Assembly: GCA_021464415.1 (NCBI GenBank) | Contig: CM038468.1 | Location: forward strand, 3,844,001-3,908,000 | Length of the DNA: 64,000 bases | Origin: Lonicera japonica | Taxonomy: Eukaryota; Streptophyta; Magnoliopsida; Dipsacales; Caprifoliaceae | Direction of reading: 5' to 3' | Shown: piece by piece, positions 33,331-43,069 of the stretch | Layout of the letters: each line of letters begins with the position of its first letter | Numbering within the stretch: position 1 is the first letter of the stretch | Made by a program: the position numbers and the translations under genes | The notes under the pieces: model-generated | The model's input: only the letters and a program-made list of their open reading frames with translations | Told to the model about the DNA's origin: nothing | Database searches by the model: none

Positions 33331-35843
33331 TAAAAATTTTCTATCCATAATTTGGGAAAAAATCCTCCAAAAATTGTAGATCTTTAAATTGCCTTTTCGT
33401 GGATATAAAGATCGCCTCAATCGGAGTCCCGAGTAGGAAGTTATGGCCAAAACAAAAACATAGCAAAATTTACCCGCGGACCGATATTGGGATTTTAGCA
33501 TATAGGTCCGGCGTATAAAGTTTGGGAAAAAATTTAGCTGCGGACCGGTATTGAGTATTTGGCATACCGGTCCGACCTTTGATAAATGGTTGGCTTATGA
33601 CCTGCGAACCTGTATTAGGAAATTGGCATATCGGTTTGCCAATTAAAACTATGCATTGACTTAAAGTTGGTTAAGAGGCGAAAATCACTTATTTTCACCC
33701 CAACTTTGAAACAAACACCCACACGCTTCTAAGGGAGGTTTTAGAGGGTTTTAAAGAGAGAAAAGAAGAGATTTCTACCCATCTATTTGTCCGAATTGAA
33801 GATTCAAGCTTCAAATTACCCAAATCTCCTTCCTTTGCACTATTCATCATCTTCTACATTGTTATTCACCATGGGAGCTCAAGCTTGGCTAAGGGTCATG
33901 TGTGCTGGGGTTTAAGCTTCATGTACTTGGGGGTTTTGTCATACTAGGAACGTGGTAACGCGAGAGACTTGGGATTTCATTGAACGGGGATCCGATTGTT
34001 ATCTGTCCTTTTTTTCACTATTAGACTCGAGGTAGGGGTTTATATGTTTTCAAACATGCAAGTTTGTTCTTATTTTATGAATATCATCATAGTTTCACTC
34101 GATTTGTCTTATTTATCTAAAAGATGGCCTATAAAATGATTTTTTATGATTCCCAAAGATTTAAATGTGGAATTTGAGGCAATAAATGCCATATATAATT
34201 GATATATGTGTGTTCTTCGAATCTCATGATATATTCCTTGGGTGTATGAATTTTATTTGTTAATGTAATGATTAGTTGACGAACTTTACACACTAAGGAA
34301 TATAGATTGAAACTTATTATGGTGTATATGGTATAAGTTGTTTCAAATATCCATTCATTAGCAAGTTTATAGTTATTGATAATATAAAAATGTTTAAACG
34401 ATGAATTTGTGAGTGAAATAATATATGCCATTTAAACTCAAGACTTAAGTATTGTTTGATCCCTATGGTTGCCCTTAAAGGTGTATACAAATATATGAGA
34501 AAAACAGTTGTTAAATGTTTAGGTATATACCGCGAGGGCCATATATGAATGACTATTAGAGTTTACATGGCATATGTTGTTTCTAGAGTACATATAGAGC
34601 ATGAAATGCACGTTATGCATCATTGGTGTGTCAACTTGGCATCAGGGTGGTATTCGAGCAAGTCCAGATCTTTTTTACAGCATATGGCCTTGATGTTGTT
34701 TCACGCGGAGTTTATATTTCTTCATCTATGACTTATGCTCGTGGCGGAGTATCCGGATGTTACACGGATTCTTATTTCTCATGGAGATTCATGGAAACTT
34801 AAATACTATCTCAATATCTCCGGATCGGAGATGATCGGTTACGTAATTACTTGGCAATGGTGATATTTGGTCATGGATGACCATGATGATGTAAATTAAG
34901 TATGAGTATTTATCTGAATGTGCTTGCCGGGATGGAAAATAAGTGAGGCCTGGTGCCCTTGAGTTGAAAATCCTTAAACCCCTGGAGAAGCAACATTTGA
35001 CAGCCTATAAGCCACCGGTGAGCAGCTCGAGAACCTAGGCATTGGCAACGTACCATGGATTCAAATCTTTTCTATGGAAGGTGGACGGGTTGTTCCACTT
35101 CCTGGGTATGATGATGACAGTATGACATCTGAAGGAACTAAATCCTATGATGGAACTCTAGTTCGAGTTCTCATGGACAAAAACTACGATTATGTTATAT
35201 TCTCTTAGAGCGGATGTGTTATATGACGATATATTGGCTCGAATTCTTATCGGCATGTATCATCCAAGTGTGAAAATGGGTTGACACAAAGAGGGGTAAC
35301 TTGCATATGCATGAGCATGTATTATTATGAATTAGTCATCTATGAAATGCTGCTAATAATAATTGAATTGCATCATGAAAATGTTTACTTTGATTAAGGC
35401 AACGAGTCGAGAAATGTTTTCAAAGTTGTACCCTTTTACCCCCTACGGAGCTACCCGCTCAACCCATTTTTTAAAAAAACTCTACAGGTATTTAGAAGTC
35501 TGAAGAGGACAAGGACTCGACGGGACTAGGAACGAGTTAGTGGCTCTGATACGAACTCATTTTTGTTATGTATATGTGTTCTCACGGGAATCCATGGCTA
35601 GCCTGAAGTGTAGTATATTATCTTGAATTTACTCCGTTGGTTTTGTAAAACGATTATATGCATGTATGTATGTTTATGTACATCACTATCATCCTGTATC
35701 TTGCCGATTGACACATATGATATTATTGTTTGAATTTTCTTATGTATATACATATACCTATTTTAGTCAATCTAAGATGGGTTAGTAACACTCCAAGCCT
35801 TATTTACGGGTGTTACCTTGTAAATTAAGGTGGGGGTGTTACA
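33330..35843 (+). repeat. LTR E, Tekay-like solo or fragment
   Basis: It ends GGGGGTGTTACA at 35843 with no primer site following. Landmarks of the group are present in order: CGGAGTCCCGAGTAGGAAGTTATGG near 33420, three copies of an inverted GGACCGGT ... ACCGGTCC module (33476-33511, 33539-33575, 33602-33638), a AAAGAGAGAAAAGAAGAG leader near 33755 and TACCCGCTCAACCC ... CTACAGG near 35450-35490. The left edge is not resolved. The 60- to 95-codon frames inside carry no domain. Confidence 0.6.
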
Positions 35844-37470
35844 GTCTTTTTTTCTTTTCTTAATTAAAATTAAAATTATAGAATAACTAATTATCAATTC
35901 ACAAGATAGATTAATCAAATATTAAGAGAGATCAAGGGTTAAGAATCCATCACCAATTACTTGCATTTTACTATTTCATTACCACATGTGTGTACCCAAG
36001 ATAAAATAGAAATTTTAATTTACTTAAACACTTAAGAGTCACCTATGATATATAGCATGATCTTAATATTCAAGTAAAGTAGTAATTTCAAGATATAACT
36101 TTAAAACCAATTTTTATCTTTTAAATTGTTTGTAAAATTCAATTTTCTTCTTTCAGAAAAACAATAACATGGATTAAATTAAGCTTCCAATGAATCGCCA
36201 CTTAAGGAAAACACAAAGGTTCAACACCCATCTATATTAACAATTAATGTTTAGAAGATAATTTAGCGATTAAAATCAACTCAAGAAAATTCTATAGTGT
36301 GTAGTTTGTTTCTCAAGTCAATACTCACACTAAATTGGATTACCTCTTTTGGAGGTCAATCAAAAGGATTTTTTTATTCAATTAAGCACATGTGTACTGT
36401 ATGCAATAATATAAGTTAAATTAAAGATTGTGGTTTCATCTCTCTCCTTAAAAGAAGATTAGCCTTCCGTTATAAATATTGAACACAAGAATGATATTAA
36501 ATAAAATTTAATTGCTCAATTAAAATATTAATCGCAATATCAAAGAGGAACTTGCAAAATAATAATGAAAATTTCAATAAATAAAACTCTCCTTGAAATT
36601 TAAAACTCAGGTTAAATGATTCTTCCAGCGGTAGTGCTCGCAGTGACTTCTCTCTCTATCTCTTCACAAGGTTATTTTTCTCTTGTGGTTGTGTGTTTAG
36701 AATGAGGACTAAGGGCCTTTATTTATAGGTGTAAGGATTAGGGTTTAAGGGGAGAAATATGGAAGGCTAAGAAAATGAATTAATTTAGATGAAAGCAAGA
36801 AAATGGATAACTGCTAGGGATTTAGGAATTGAAGGTGCTTTATAAGGTAAATGAGAGAATGGGCTTGGTTGATGGGATGATTAAAAACATGGGCTACTGG
36901 AGAATGTTTAAGTGGGCTTCCAATATGGATAATGAGATAAACGGTTTAGGAGAGGGCCCATAAGACAGGAATACGTTCATTCATTTATTCGGCTATAAGG
37001 AGGCAATAGGTTTAGGGCCTATTTTCACCATCAAGACGCTAGAATCTAGAGATCATCAAAACATCAAAGTTCTAACCCTTTAAGTCTTCTTTCCAACCAT
37101 ATACAGTATATAAAATTCTGAGTTCTGAGCGTAAAGTTATTATCAAAATACCGAGCTATCACCTAAATGATCAAAAGCAGATTTTTCGCACACTTAAATA
37201 TTAATGCACTACTTCCTGGATTTGGACTTCCGCACATCTTAGAACATAATCAATCATCAATTTCAAGCTTGCCTAACCACCAGAACAATTGCCATTACTT
37301 CTTGACACATCTTTGCTGCATTGTTAGTTAAATTTGGCACAAAATTGCGCTTTTTTCATTTTTCACTTATAAAGCAAACAAAAGATGATAATAGCACAGT
37401 TTAGGCAATAATAACGGACTACCAAGAAGCTTTTGGGTATAAAATATGGCATTTTTTGGTGTTTATCACA
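35844..37470 (-). repeat. Minus-strand Athila-type LTR fragment
   Basis: Read on the minus strand it begins TGTGATAAACACC at 37470 (or TGATAAAC at 37468), a start common in Athila-type LTRs. It has a TATA box at 36720-36727, then AAAGGCCCTTAGTCCTC, and a long AT-rich tail. The far end stops where LTR E ends at 35843, so LTR E may have inserted into it. The bases beyond 37470 (minus strand CTAGCGAGTTTAGAACTTG) look like the zone before an Athila 3' LTR. Confidence 0.55.
36720..36727 (-). promoter_or_regulatory. TATA box in Athila-type LTR
   Basis: TATAAATA on the minus strand within CACCTATAAATAAAGGCC. A stretch rich in GAGAGA and ACACACAACC follows, as in transcribed LTR leaders. It is placed about 740 bases inside the LTR start. 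Confidence 0.5.
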
Positions 37471-38150
37471 AACATTTTGCATCAAGTTCTAAACTCGCTA
37501 GGACACTAAGGAAAGACCGAAAGACTAATTCATGCATACAAAAGTCTATTAAGGAAGTCCTGGCTTTGTATCTCACTTCAGCATTCCTGCTTTCAATTTT
37601 CTGACTTTACATACGCATATTTCCCATATCTAAAACTCACCAAGAACTCTCAAATATATGTCAGGAACCTTAATGAATCGGCGACTCAGATAAACTTAAT
37701 GCCTAAAAAGACCGATCGTCTTCCCACAAACCCAATCGGTCTAAAGCATGGTCCAATCGATTTTCTATGCATGTGAATCAGTCTTTATGTATAGTGGATC
37801 AGATAAATCCGATCGGTCTTCCCACAAACCGATCAATCTAATGCATGGTCCAATCATTTTTCAACGCATCTAGATCAATCTTTGTGTAAAGTGGATCGGT
37901 TATCGGGAGAAATAGATCAACCTTCATAATACCGATTGATCTTATTAAGGCTTAGATCTATCATTCAACTAGGCAGATTAGTCTAAAGATACATCGTTAC
38001 TTTCTAGTGTTGTGGATTGCTTGATTTAATTGCTATAAAAAGATTTTGACAAAAAAATTGATTAGACCTTTTTAATTCCGCTTATCAAACTTCAAATTGT
38101 TTTTTATAAAAACCCTAAAATCAACCTAGGCAAAATGATCCCTAAAATTT
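37471..38150. repeat. Junction zone with a duplicated 100-bp unit
   Basis: The block starting GATCGTCTTCCCACAAACC near 37712 recurs near 37812 (GATCGGTCTTCCCACAAACC), each followed by a TCTAA-GCATGGTCCAATC segment and a CAxTCTTTxTGTATAGTGGATC segment, so the period is about 100 bases. A partial third copy may lie near 37900. The rest shows no gene. Confidence 0.6.
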
Positions 38151-38159
38151 TTCTCACAA

Positions 38160-38245
38160 TTAGCATGTAAGCTATCTCGCAGTGACCTTCCACTGCTGCA
38201 ATGTGGAGGGGGAGTAGGTTAACTACAAAATTAATATATATGTCT
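38160..38245 (-). pseudogene. Ankyrin-repeat fragment near the ACD6-like gene
   Basis: On the minus strand 38230-38165 encodes VNLLPLHIAAVEGHCEIAYM, a clear ankyrin repeat (PLHIAA-EGH-EI). It is only about one repeat long, and its frame leads to a stop. It lies about 400 bases past the end of the ACD6-like gene and is in the same orientation, so it is probably a relic of a tandem duplicate of such a gene, or of a fragment carried by repeats. Confidence 0.55.
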
Positions 38246-38653
38246 AGTGGGAAAAATTTAGAATGGAAAACATTTTCCATAAGGACCAATTCAAGGAAGA
38301 TTCCGTATGGATTGGTCCTTGTCTTTCTCGATTTTTTCTTCCAATATTAACAATAAAGTTAAACCAAGTTCCTTCTTTTTTTTTGTCAATCCCTTCGGTA
38401 TGAGTTAATCACTTCATTTCTATTCGATGTTGTCTATACAAACATGGTGTTAATCCAAACCAAAATAGAGAAATTAAGGGAGTCATTATACGTGGTTTAT
38501 ATATACAGATGCAATCACCATAATTCAAATTAAGAAAACTTAAGCAATTAAAAATGCAAAATTAACAAAATATTACAAGCATTTTGATACATATATATAT
38601 AGACACCATAGCCATAATTTAATGTAGACCAAAGTGATACAGTTCACGTTTAT

Positions 38654-39283
38654 TTATACCGACAAACGATTGAGAACTATCCGCACAAACCATTTAAAAC
38701 GAAAAAGGGAATAAATGGTGAATACAGACTTCATTGCAATATAGTAAATGATAAATGATGAACAACCAATAGCACATACAGATATTGCTAGTCCTCTTGA
38801 ATGGCCTAACACTGCGTACATGCCGGTAATGAATGCCATTATCATCGTTCCTGCTGAACTTATAAGAAGCATGTTCGCAGAGATGGCAAGTCTGTAAAAC
38901 TGATTCTGTTCTACAACATCACCCAACAAAAAATAAATAAACATAGCGCAACTGGAGCATGTTATGGCAATAGTATCAGCTATCACAAATGCCCTAAAAG
39001 CTGCTTTTCTTACAAGAAATGCCCTCCCTTGATTTGGCCCTTCATTTTGGTTGAAACCACCAAGCAACGTAAAACCAGCTGCAAATGTTATGGTTGCTAT
39101 TATAGTAGCCACTACCAAATTTACATTTAATTTCTTCTTCACAACTTTGACATATGTAGTATACCATTTGTCACGAAGTAGATTCATTCTCTCTATATTA
39201 TCTTTGTCTTCACCTAATACATTCCTCGCGCCCTTAACACCAAATTTTCCGAAATCTCTTACTAGTAGCATAATTTCACTTGT
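38654..39283 (-). CDS. ACD6-like ankyrin/PGG protein, exon 3 (PGG domain)
   Basis: The last coding exon encodes residues 361-569 of a predicted 569-residue membrane protein. It starts after a TTTTATTAG acceptor and reads TSEIMLLVRDF. The PGG domain is plain: NLVVATIIATITFAAGFT and then LLGGFNQNEG (GGFN for the usual PGGYN). Four hydrophobic segments are visible at about residues 415-437, 458-480, 492-516 and 522-545, so the C terminus should sit in the membrane. Family knowledge: ACD6-like proteins are plant ankyrin membrane proteins, and ACD6 itself acts in salicylic-acid-linked defence and cell death. The exact function of this member is not known. The exon is separated from exon 2 by about 22.7 kb of intron. 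The frame is intact to TAA at 38654-38656. Confidence 0.85.
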   Translation of the reverse strand, partial: TSEIMLLVRDFGKFGVKGARNVLGEDKDNIERMNLLRDKWYTTYVKVVKKKLNVNLVVATIIATITFAAGFTLLGGFNQNEGPNQGRAFLVRKAAFRAFVIADTIAITCSSCAMFIYFLLGDVVEQNQFYRLAISANMLLISSAGTMIMAFITGMYAVLGHSRGLAISVCAIGCSSFIIYYIAMKSVFTIYSLFRFKWFVRIVLNRLSV

Positions 39284-39496
39284 CTAATAAAAGAAAATTA
39301 TTATTAGTAAAAGAAATTGTAGACAATGATATGAAAAAAAAATGAAAAAAAATGGAGCAATGACACAAGAAGCAATTAAAACATTTCAACATAATCAATG
39401 GTCACTTACCTAAAAAAAGAAAGAAAAAACTAGCTTAATTAATGGTCAAGAATACAAATTGTTTAAATGGTGGGATTTGGTATATTGATTAGGTCC

Positions 39497-40234
39497 TGGG
39501 GAAACCCAAAAAATAATAACTGGGTTTTGGGCCTGTGGCATTGGATAGGTCCAATAGGAGAGACTAGAGAAGGCGAAAGCCTAGAGCGACAATTAAGCAA
39601 GAAAAAGGGCCAAGTACAAAGTTAAAATCGAATAACAACGTTAGCCGAGTAAATTGATATTGCCAAGTAAAGTGATTCCTATCCAGGTCAAGAAGTATGC
39701 CCAGGAAGCCAACCCCACTAATGAATGGAAGACGCATGTACCTACCGAGATGAGCGCTCTATAGTGCTGGCATGAACCAATCTGCCAATGAGCATTAGAC
39801 ACATGTAACTTGTACTATTATAGGACACCTATAAAAGGAAAAGAGTTGGAGTATCACCTATGTCTTTCCCTTTAATGTCATTTTACTATTTACCTTAATG
39901 AGCATGTCCAACCATAATTCTATGAGTATGAATAAGAAAGGGATATCTCATTTCAGGGGATCCCCAATTGAATATTCTAAGGCAAGGTGGTTTGTCAAAT
40001 AGAGAAAGAGAGCTGGTAGCTTGTCTTATCCATTATTGTAACAGTTGCCTTAAGAGCTAACACAAACACACACACACACAAAGGGATAGAGGTTCTCTAG
40101 ACCTACTATTCATTGGCTATGGGAACCATCCTCAAACAAAAATTCGGTCTCCTTATAATTAAATTTATTGTTCCAATAAATTTTCATAGAATCATTTTAT
40201 ATGGGTGGCCCATCCATATTTTTAAGCCCTTACA
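39497..40234 (+). repeat. 5' LTR of Tat element (738 bp)
   Basis: Starts TGGGGAAACCCAAAAA and ends CCCTTACA at 40234. It pairs with 60803-61888. A TATAAAAGG box at 39830-39838 (plus strand) precedes an ATTGTAACAG stretch by about 200 bases. It holds an (AC)n run near 40060. Nothing else in it is coding. Confidence 0.85.
39830..39838 (+). promoter_or_regulatory. TATA box in Tat 5' LTR
   Basis: TATAAAAGG lies in GGACACCTATAAAAGGAAAAG. It is the only good plus-strand TATA in this LTR. The partner LTR has lost this segment, which was replaced by an unrelated insertion. Confidence 0.55.
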
Positions 40235-40236
40235 TT

Positions 40237-40255
40237 TGGCGTCATCTGTGGGAAC
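40237..40255 (+). promoter_or_regulatory. Primer binding site of Tat element
   Basis: TGGCGTCATCTGTGGGAAC lies two bases after the LTR end. It is close to the TGGCGCCGTCTGTGGGAA site of many plant Tat-lineage elements, with small changes. It sets the plus orientation. Confidence 0.85.
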
Positions 40256-42054
40256 AAAGGTTCTTTTCTCATATTCTATGCAAATTCATCCGCTACCATC
40301 TCACAAATAGTTGATGCTCACCCCATTTCTTCCAAAATCCAGTTTTATTATAAACCATGGTGTAAACTAGAAGGACAGCCGACAGTCCTCAAACGTCCCA
40401 GACCCAACAGCCACTAGGTGGCGACGACATCTTGCCAATTCTACCTAGGGTGGACAACAATGTGCCAACCATTGTCCTACCCCAGGGGTAGTGGATAACA
40501 ACTTTAAGGACAATAGTGTAGCGGACGTTTCTCAGAGTGAGCTCACACAGCTGAGGCACGAAAACCAAGCTCTTCAATTATTACTTTAGGAGCATATGAA
40601 TATATCTGTGTCACACCAAGAAGATGACAGTGATGAAGTATTCTTAACTTGTCAAGCGATCCCCACTAGAAAGAATTCGATACCCCAATTCCAGTAGTTC
40701 AGAACCAAACGAGGGCTCATAGTGATGACTAAGTTGCCTATTAGGCAAAGGCGTAAAGTGAATACCAAATAGCTAATAGGGCAAGGCTATTCATTTATTG
40801 ACTTCGGATATCCAAATTGTCCCCAAGGCAAAAAGTGTTTGATAGACTTTTAGAAAAAAATTATGACCCTAAGGTGTGGGCTGAGAATGATTTAAAGAGA
40901 TTAATCAGTTTCATGGTAGCTAGAAAAGCCATTCCCAATATTCTAAGGGATTTGGCAAGGAAATCATTGGGTGAGTAAAGTGGCTCCCCATTTACTCAAA
41001 GGATCACTGATACCCCACCATCGAAGAAATTTTATACACAAAAATTCACAATGTATAATGGCCGAATATATCTAGTAGATCATGCTCATTATTATCAATA
41101 AGTTATGGTGTATTGGTTCTCAAATGACGCAATTATGTGCCAAATGTTCCTTGAAAAGTTTAGGGGGTGTGGCCCTCAGGTGGTTTACTCGGTTGCCTCC
41201 AGGCCAAATTGACAATTTTCGTGAACTTGCCGATTAGTTCACAATGAGATTCATTACGAACAGCCGAGTAATGAAAGGGCCATAGGCCTTGGCCGACTAA
41301 AAAAAGTGGAAATTTGATACAATACATGAGTACTCCTCTCGGTAGTGGGAGACATTCCAAGAGATGGAGGATTGTAATATCAAGTTTGCCCTGAATACCT
41401 TCAAGTATGGGCTACCAATGGATAGTAATGGCGTATATAATTCCTTGATGAGGGTCCCACTTTACACTTTAGATAAGTTTTTCTCGAGAGTCAATGAATT
41501 CGCTAGGGTGGAGGACGATGAGATCGAAGCCTCTGGTTCGGCCAAGCAAAAAAAGGGCAATGGAGGGAACAATGGTGGTGGAAAGTTCGAGGAAACTAAA
41601 AGAAAGAGAAAAGAGGATTACAACAAGGTCAATGAAGATGGTATAGAGGCGTGAATACGGTGTTCACTAAACCAATTCATAAGATTGTGTTTGATATTCA
41701 AGATAAACCATATTTTAAGTGACCCAGACCGATGGGTGGCAACCCAGTCTCAAGAGATAAGAAATTGTTGTGCTCCTACCACAAGGACTTCGATCACAGG
41801 ACTGAACACTATCTCACCCTCAAAAAGGTTTTGAGGGTTTGGTAAGCAAAGGCCATCTGGCCAAGTACGTGAAAGATGCCAAAAAGGAAAATAAGAGGCT
41901 AGTCAAGCATGACGACGATAAATCAAATAAGGAGCAGGTCAAGAGGCCGGCGAATAAGGTTATAAATGGTGTTTCAGCAGCAATCCATGTTTCAGCCAGT
42001 CGTGACGAGAGCACGAAGAACTCGACTAGGGTGGGCAGAAAGAGAGCATTATGA
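40256..42054 (+). pseudogene. Broken gag of Tat element
   Basis: 40256-40990 is leader and N-terminal gag with stops. From about 41010 the frame reads PPSKKFYTQKFTMYNGRIY and VDHAHYYQ, the typical capsid start of Tat gag. 41364-41654 gives EDCNIKFALNTFKYGLPMDS and FFSRVNEFARVEDDE, then a basic tail. Near 41770 is C-x2-H-x4-H-x4-Y (CSYHKDFDHRTEHY), a knuckle whose last Cys is replaced by Tyr. 41839-42054 is a Lys-rich C-terminal part. Stops and shifts at several places make it non-coding today. Confidence 0.8.
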
Positions 42055-42660
42055 GTGGAGAAAGCTTTCACAACTGAGGTAATGTCCGTCATCGCCTATG
42101 AGGACGATAAGAAGAACCAGAAGAAGTATGAGTTCAAGTTCACTCACAAAGACATGAGAGGGGTTGACGCCCCGCACAATGACGCCCTAGTGCTCACAGT
42201 GAATATCAACACTTTTGATATCAAGATGGTGCTTATCGATCCTGGCAATTCATCTTAAATTATGTAACACAGCTTGTTCGAAAAACTCAAGCTCTCCCCA
42301 TCTCAGGTTACCAGCACAGATGACCAAATTTTTAGTTTCAATGGAGAGGCCATATGGCCCATTACAATCGCAGAAGTGCCTATCAGATTAAGCCTTGTCT
42401 AAAAGAACATATAATTCATTGTGATAAACATTGACACTCCATACAACGTAATACTTGACAGAGGGTGGCTTAGTCAAATAAAAGAGGTTACATCACCCCT
42501 ACATCAAAAATTGAAATTCCCTGACAAATAAGGCATTGTCATTATACGTGGAAAGCAGGAAAATGCCCGCTATTGCTTCGGGCTAGCGATGCAGTCCTCT
42601 GCGACTGAAAAAATACCTCTCATCCCTAAGGATGACTTAGGATGGAAAAGAAAATAAATC
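42055..42660 (+). pseudogene. Broken retropepsin (protease) of Tat element
   Basis: Residues of the frame from 42055 include PHNDALVLTVNINTFDIKMV followed by LIDPGNSS; a working site would have D-[ST]-G, so the active site has Pro in place of Ser/Thr. Further on, YNVILDRGWLSQIKEVTS matches the C-terminal flap region (usually YNAILGRPWL). Stops at 42256, 42262 and later break it. It directly follows gag, as expected in the Tat lineage. Confidence 0.8.
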
Positions 42661-42833
42661 AATCGTAAAAAGCTCAAAACCTCTCAGAGGGAGAAAGCAG
42701 CAAAAAAGCAATAACAACCAAAGGGTGGGGAGCCCATAGATAGTGGGCACGTCAGCATCCCTAAGAAAAGCTCTTCAAACACTTTTATCAAGTCCCTACA
42801 GTAATTAGAGAAAGTGTCAAAAAAAGGTTCTTC

Positions 42834-43058
42834 ATGGTGGGAAGTTCCTTGGGAGAGAAAGAAAGAGAAGAGCTGGTCCAGTTTATGAGGGCTAATATTG
42901 ATGTATTTGCGTGGCAACCATACAACATGCCTAGCATCGATGTTGAGGTCATGTGCCATTGGCTCCACATTGACAAGAATTTTAAGCAAATAAAGCAAAA
43001 GCTAATGAGAGCGGCCCCTAAAAAGGCGAATGCTGTAAAGGAGGAGGTGCAAAAATAG
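42834..43058 (+). pseudogene. N-terminal part of Tat RT, cut by the Athila insertion
   Basis: It encodes LGEKEREELVQFMRANIDVF and AWQPYNMPSIDVEVMCHWL, the conserved start of Tat pol before the RT fingers. The frame ends at TAG 43056-43058, just where an Athila pol begins. The matching RT continuation lies at 56174. About 15 residues of the family consensus between the two halves are missing or unrecognisable. Confidence 0.75.
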
Positions 43059-43069
43059 TTGAGTCAACA

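Noticed and set aside
39051..39287. Plus-strand frame over exon 3.
   Set aside because: It is a shadow of the PGG exon on the other strand.
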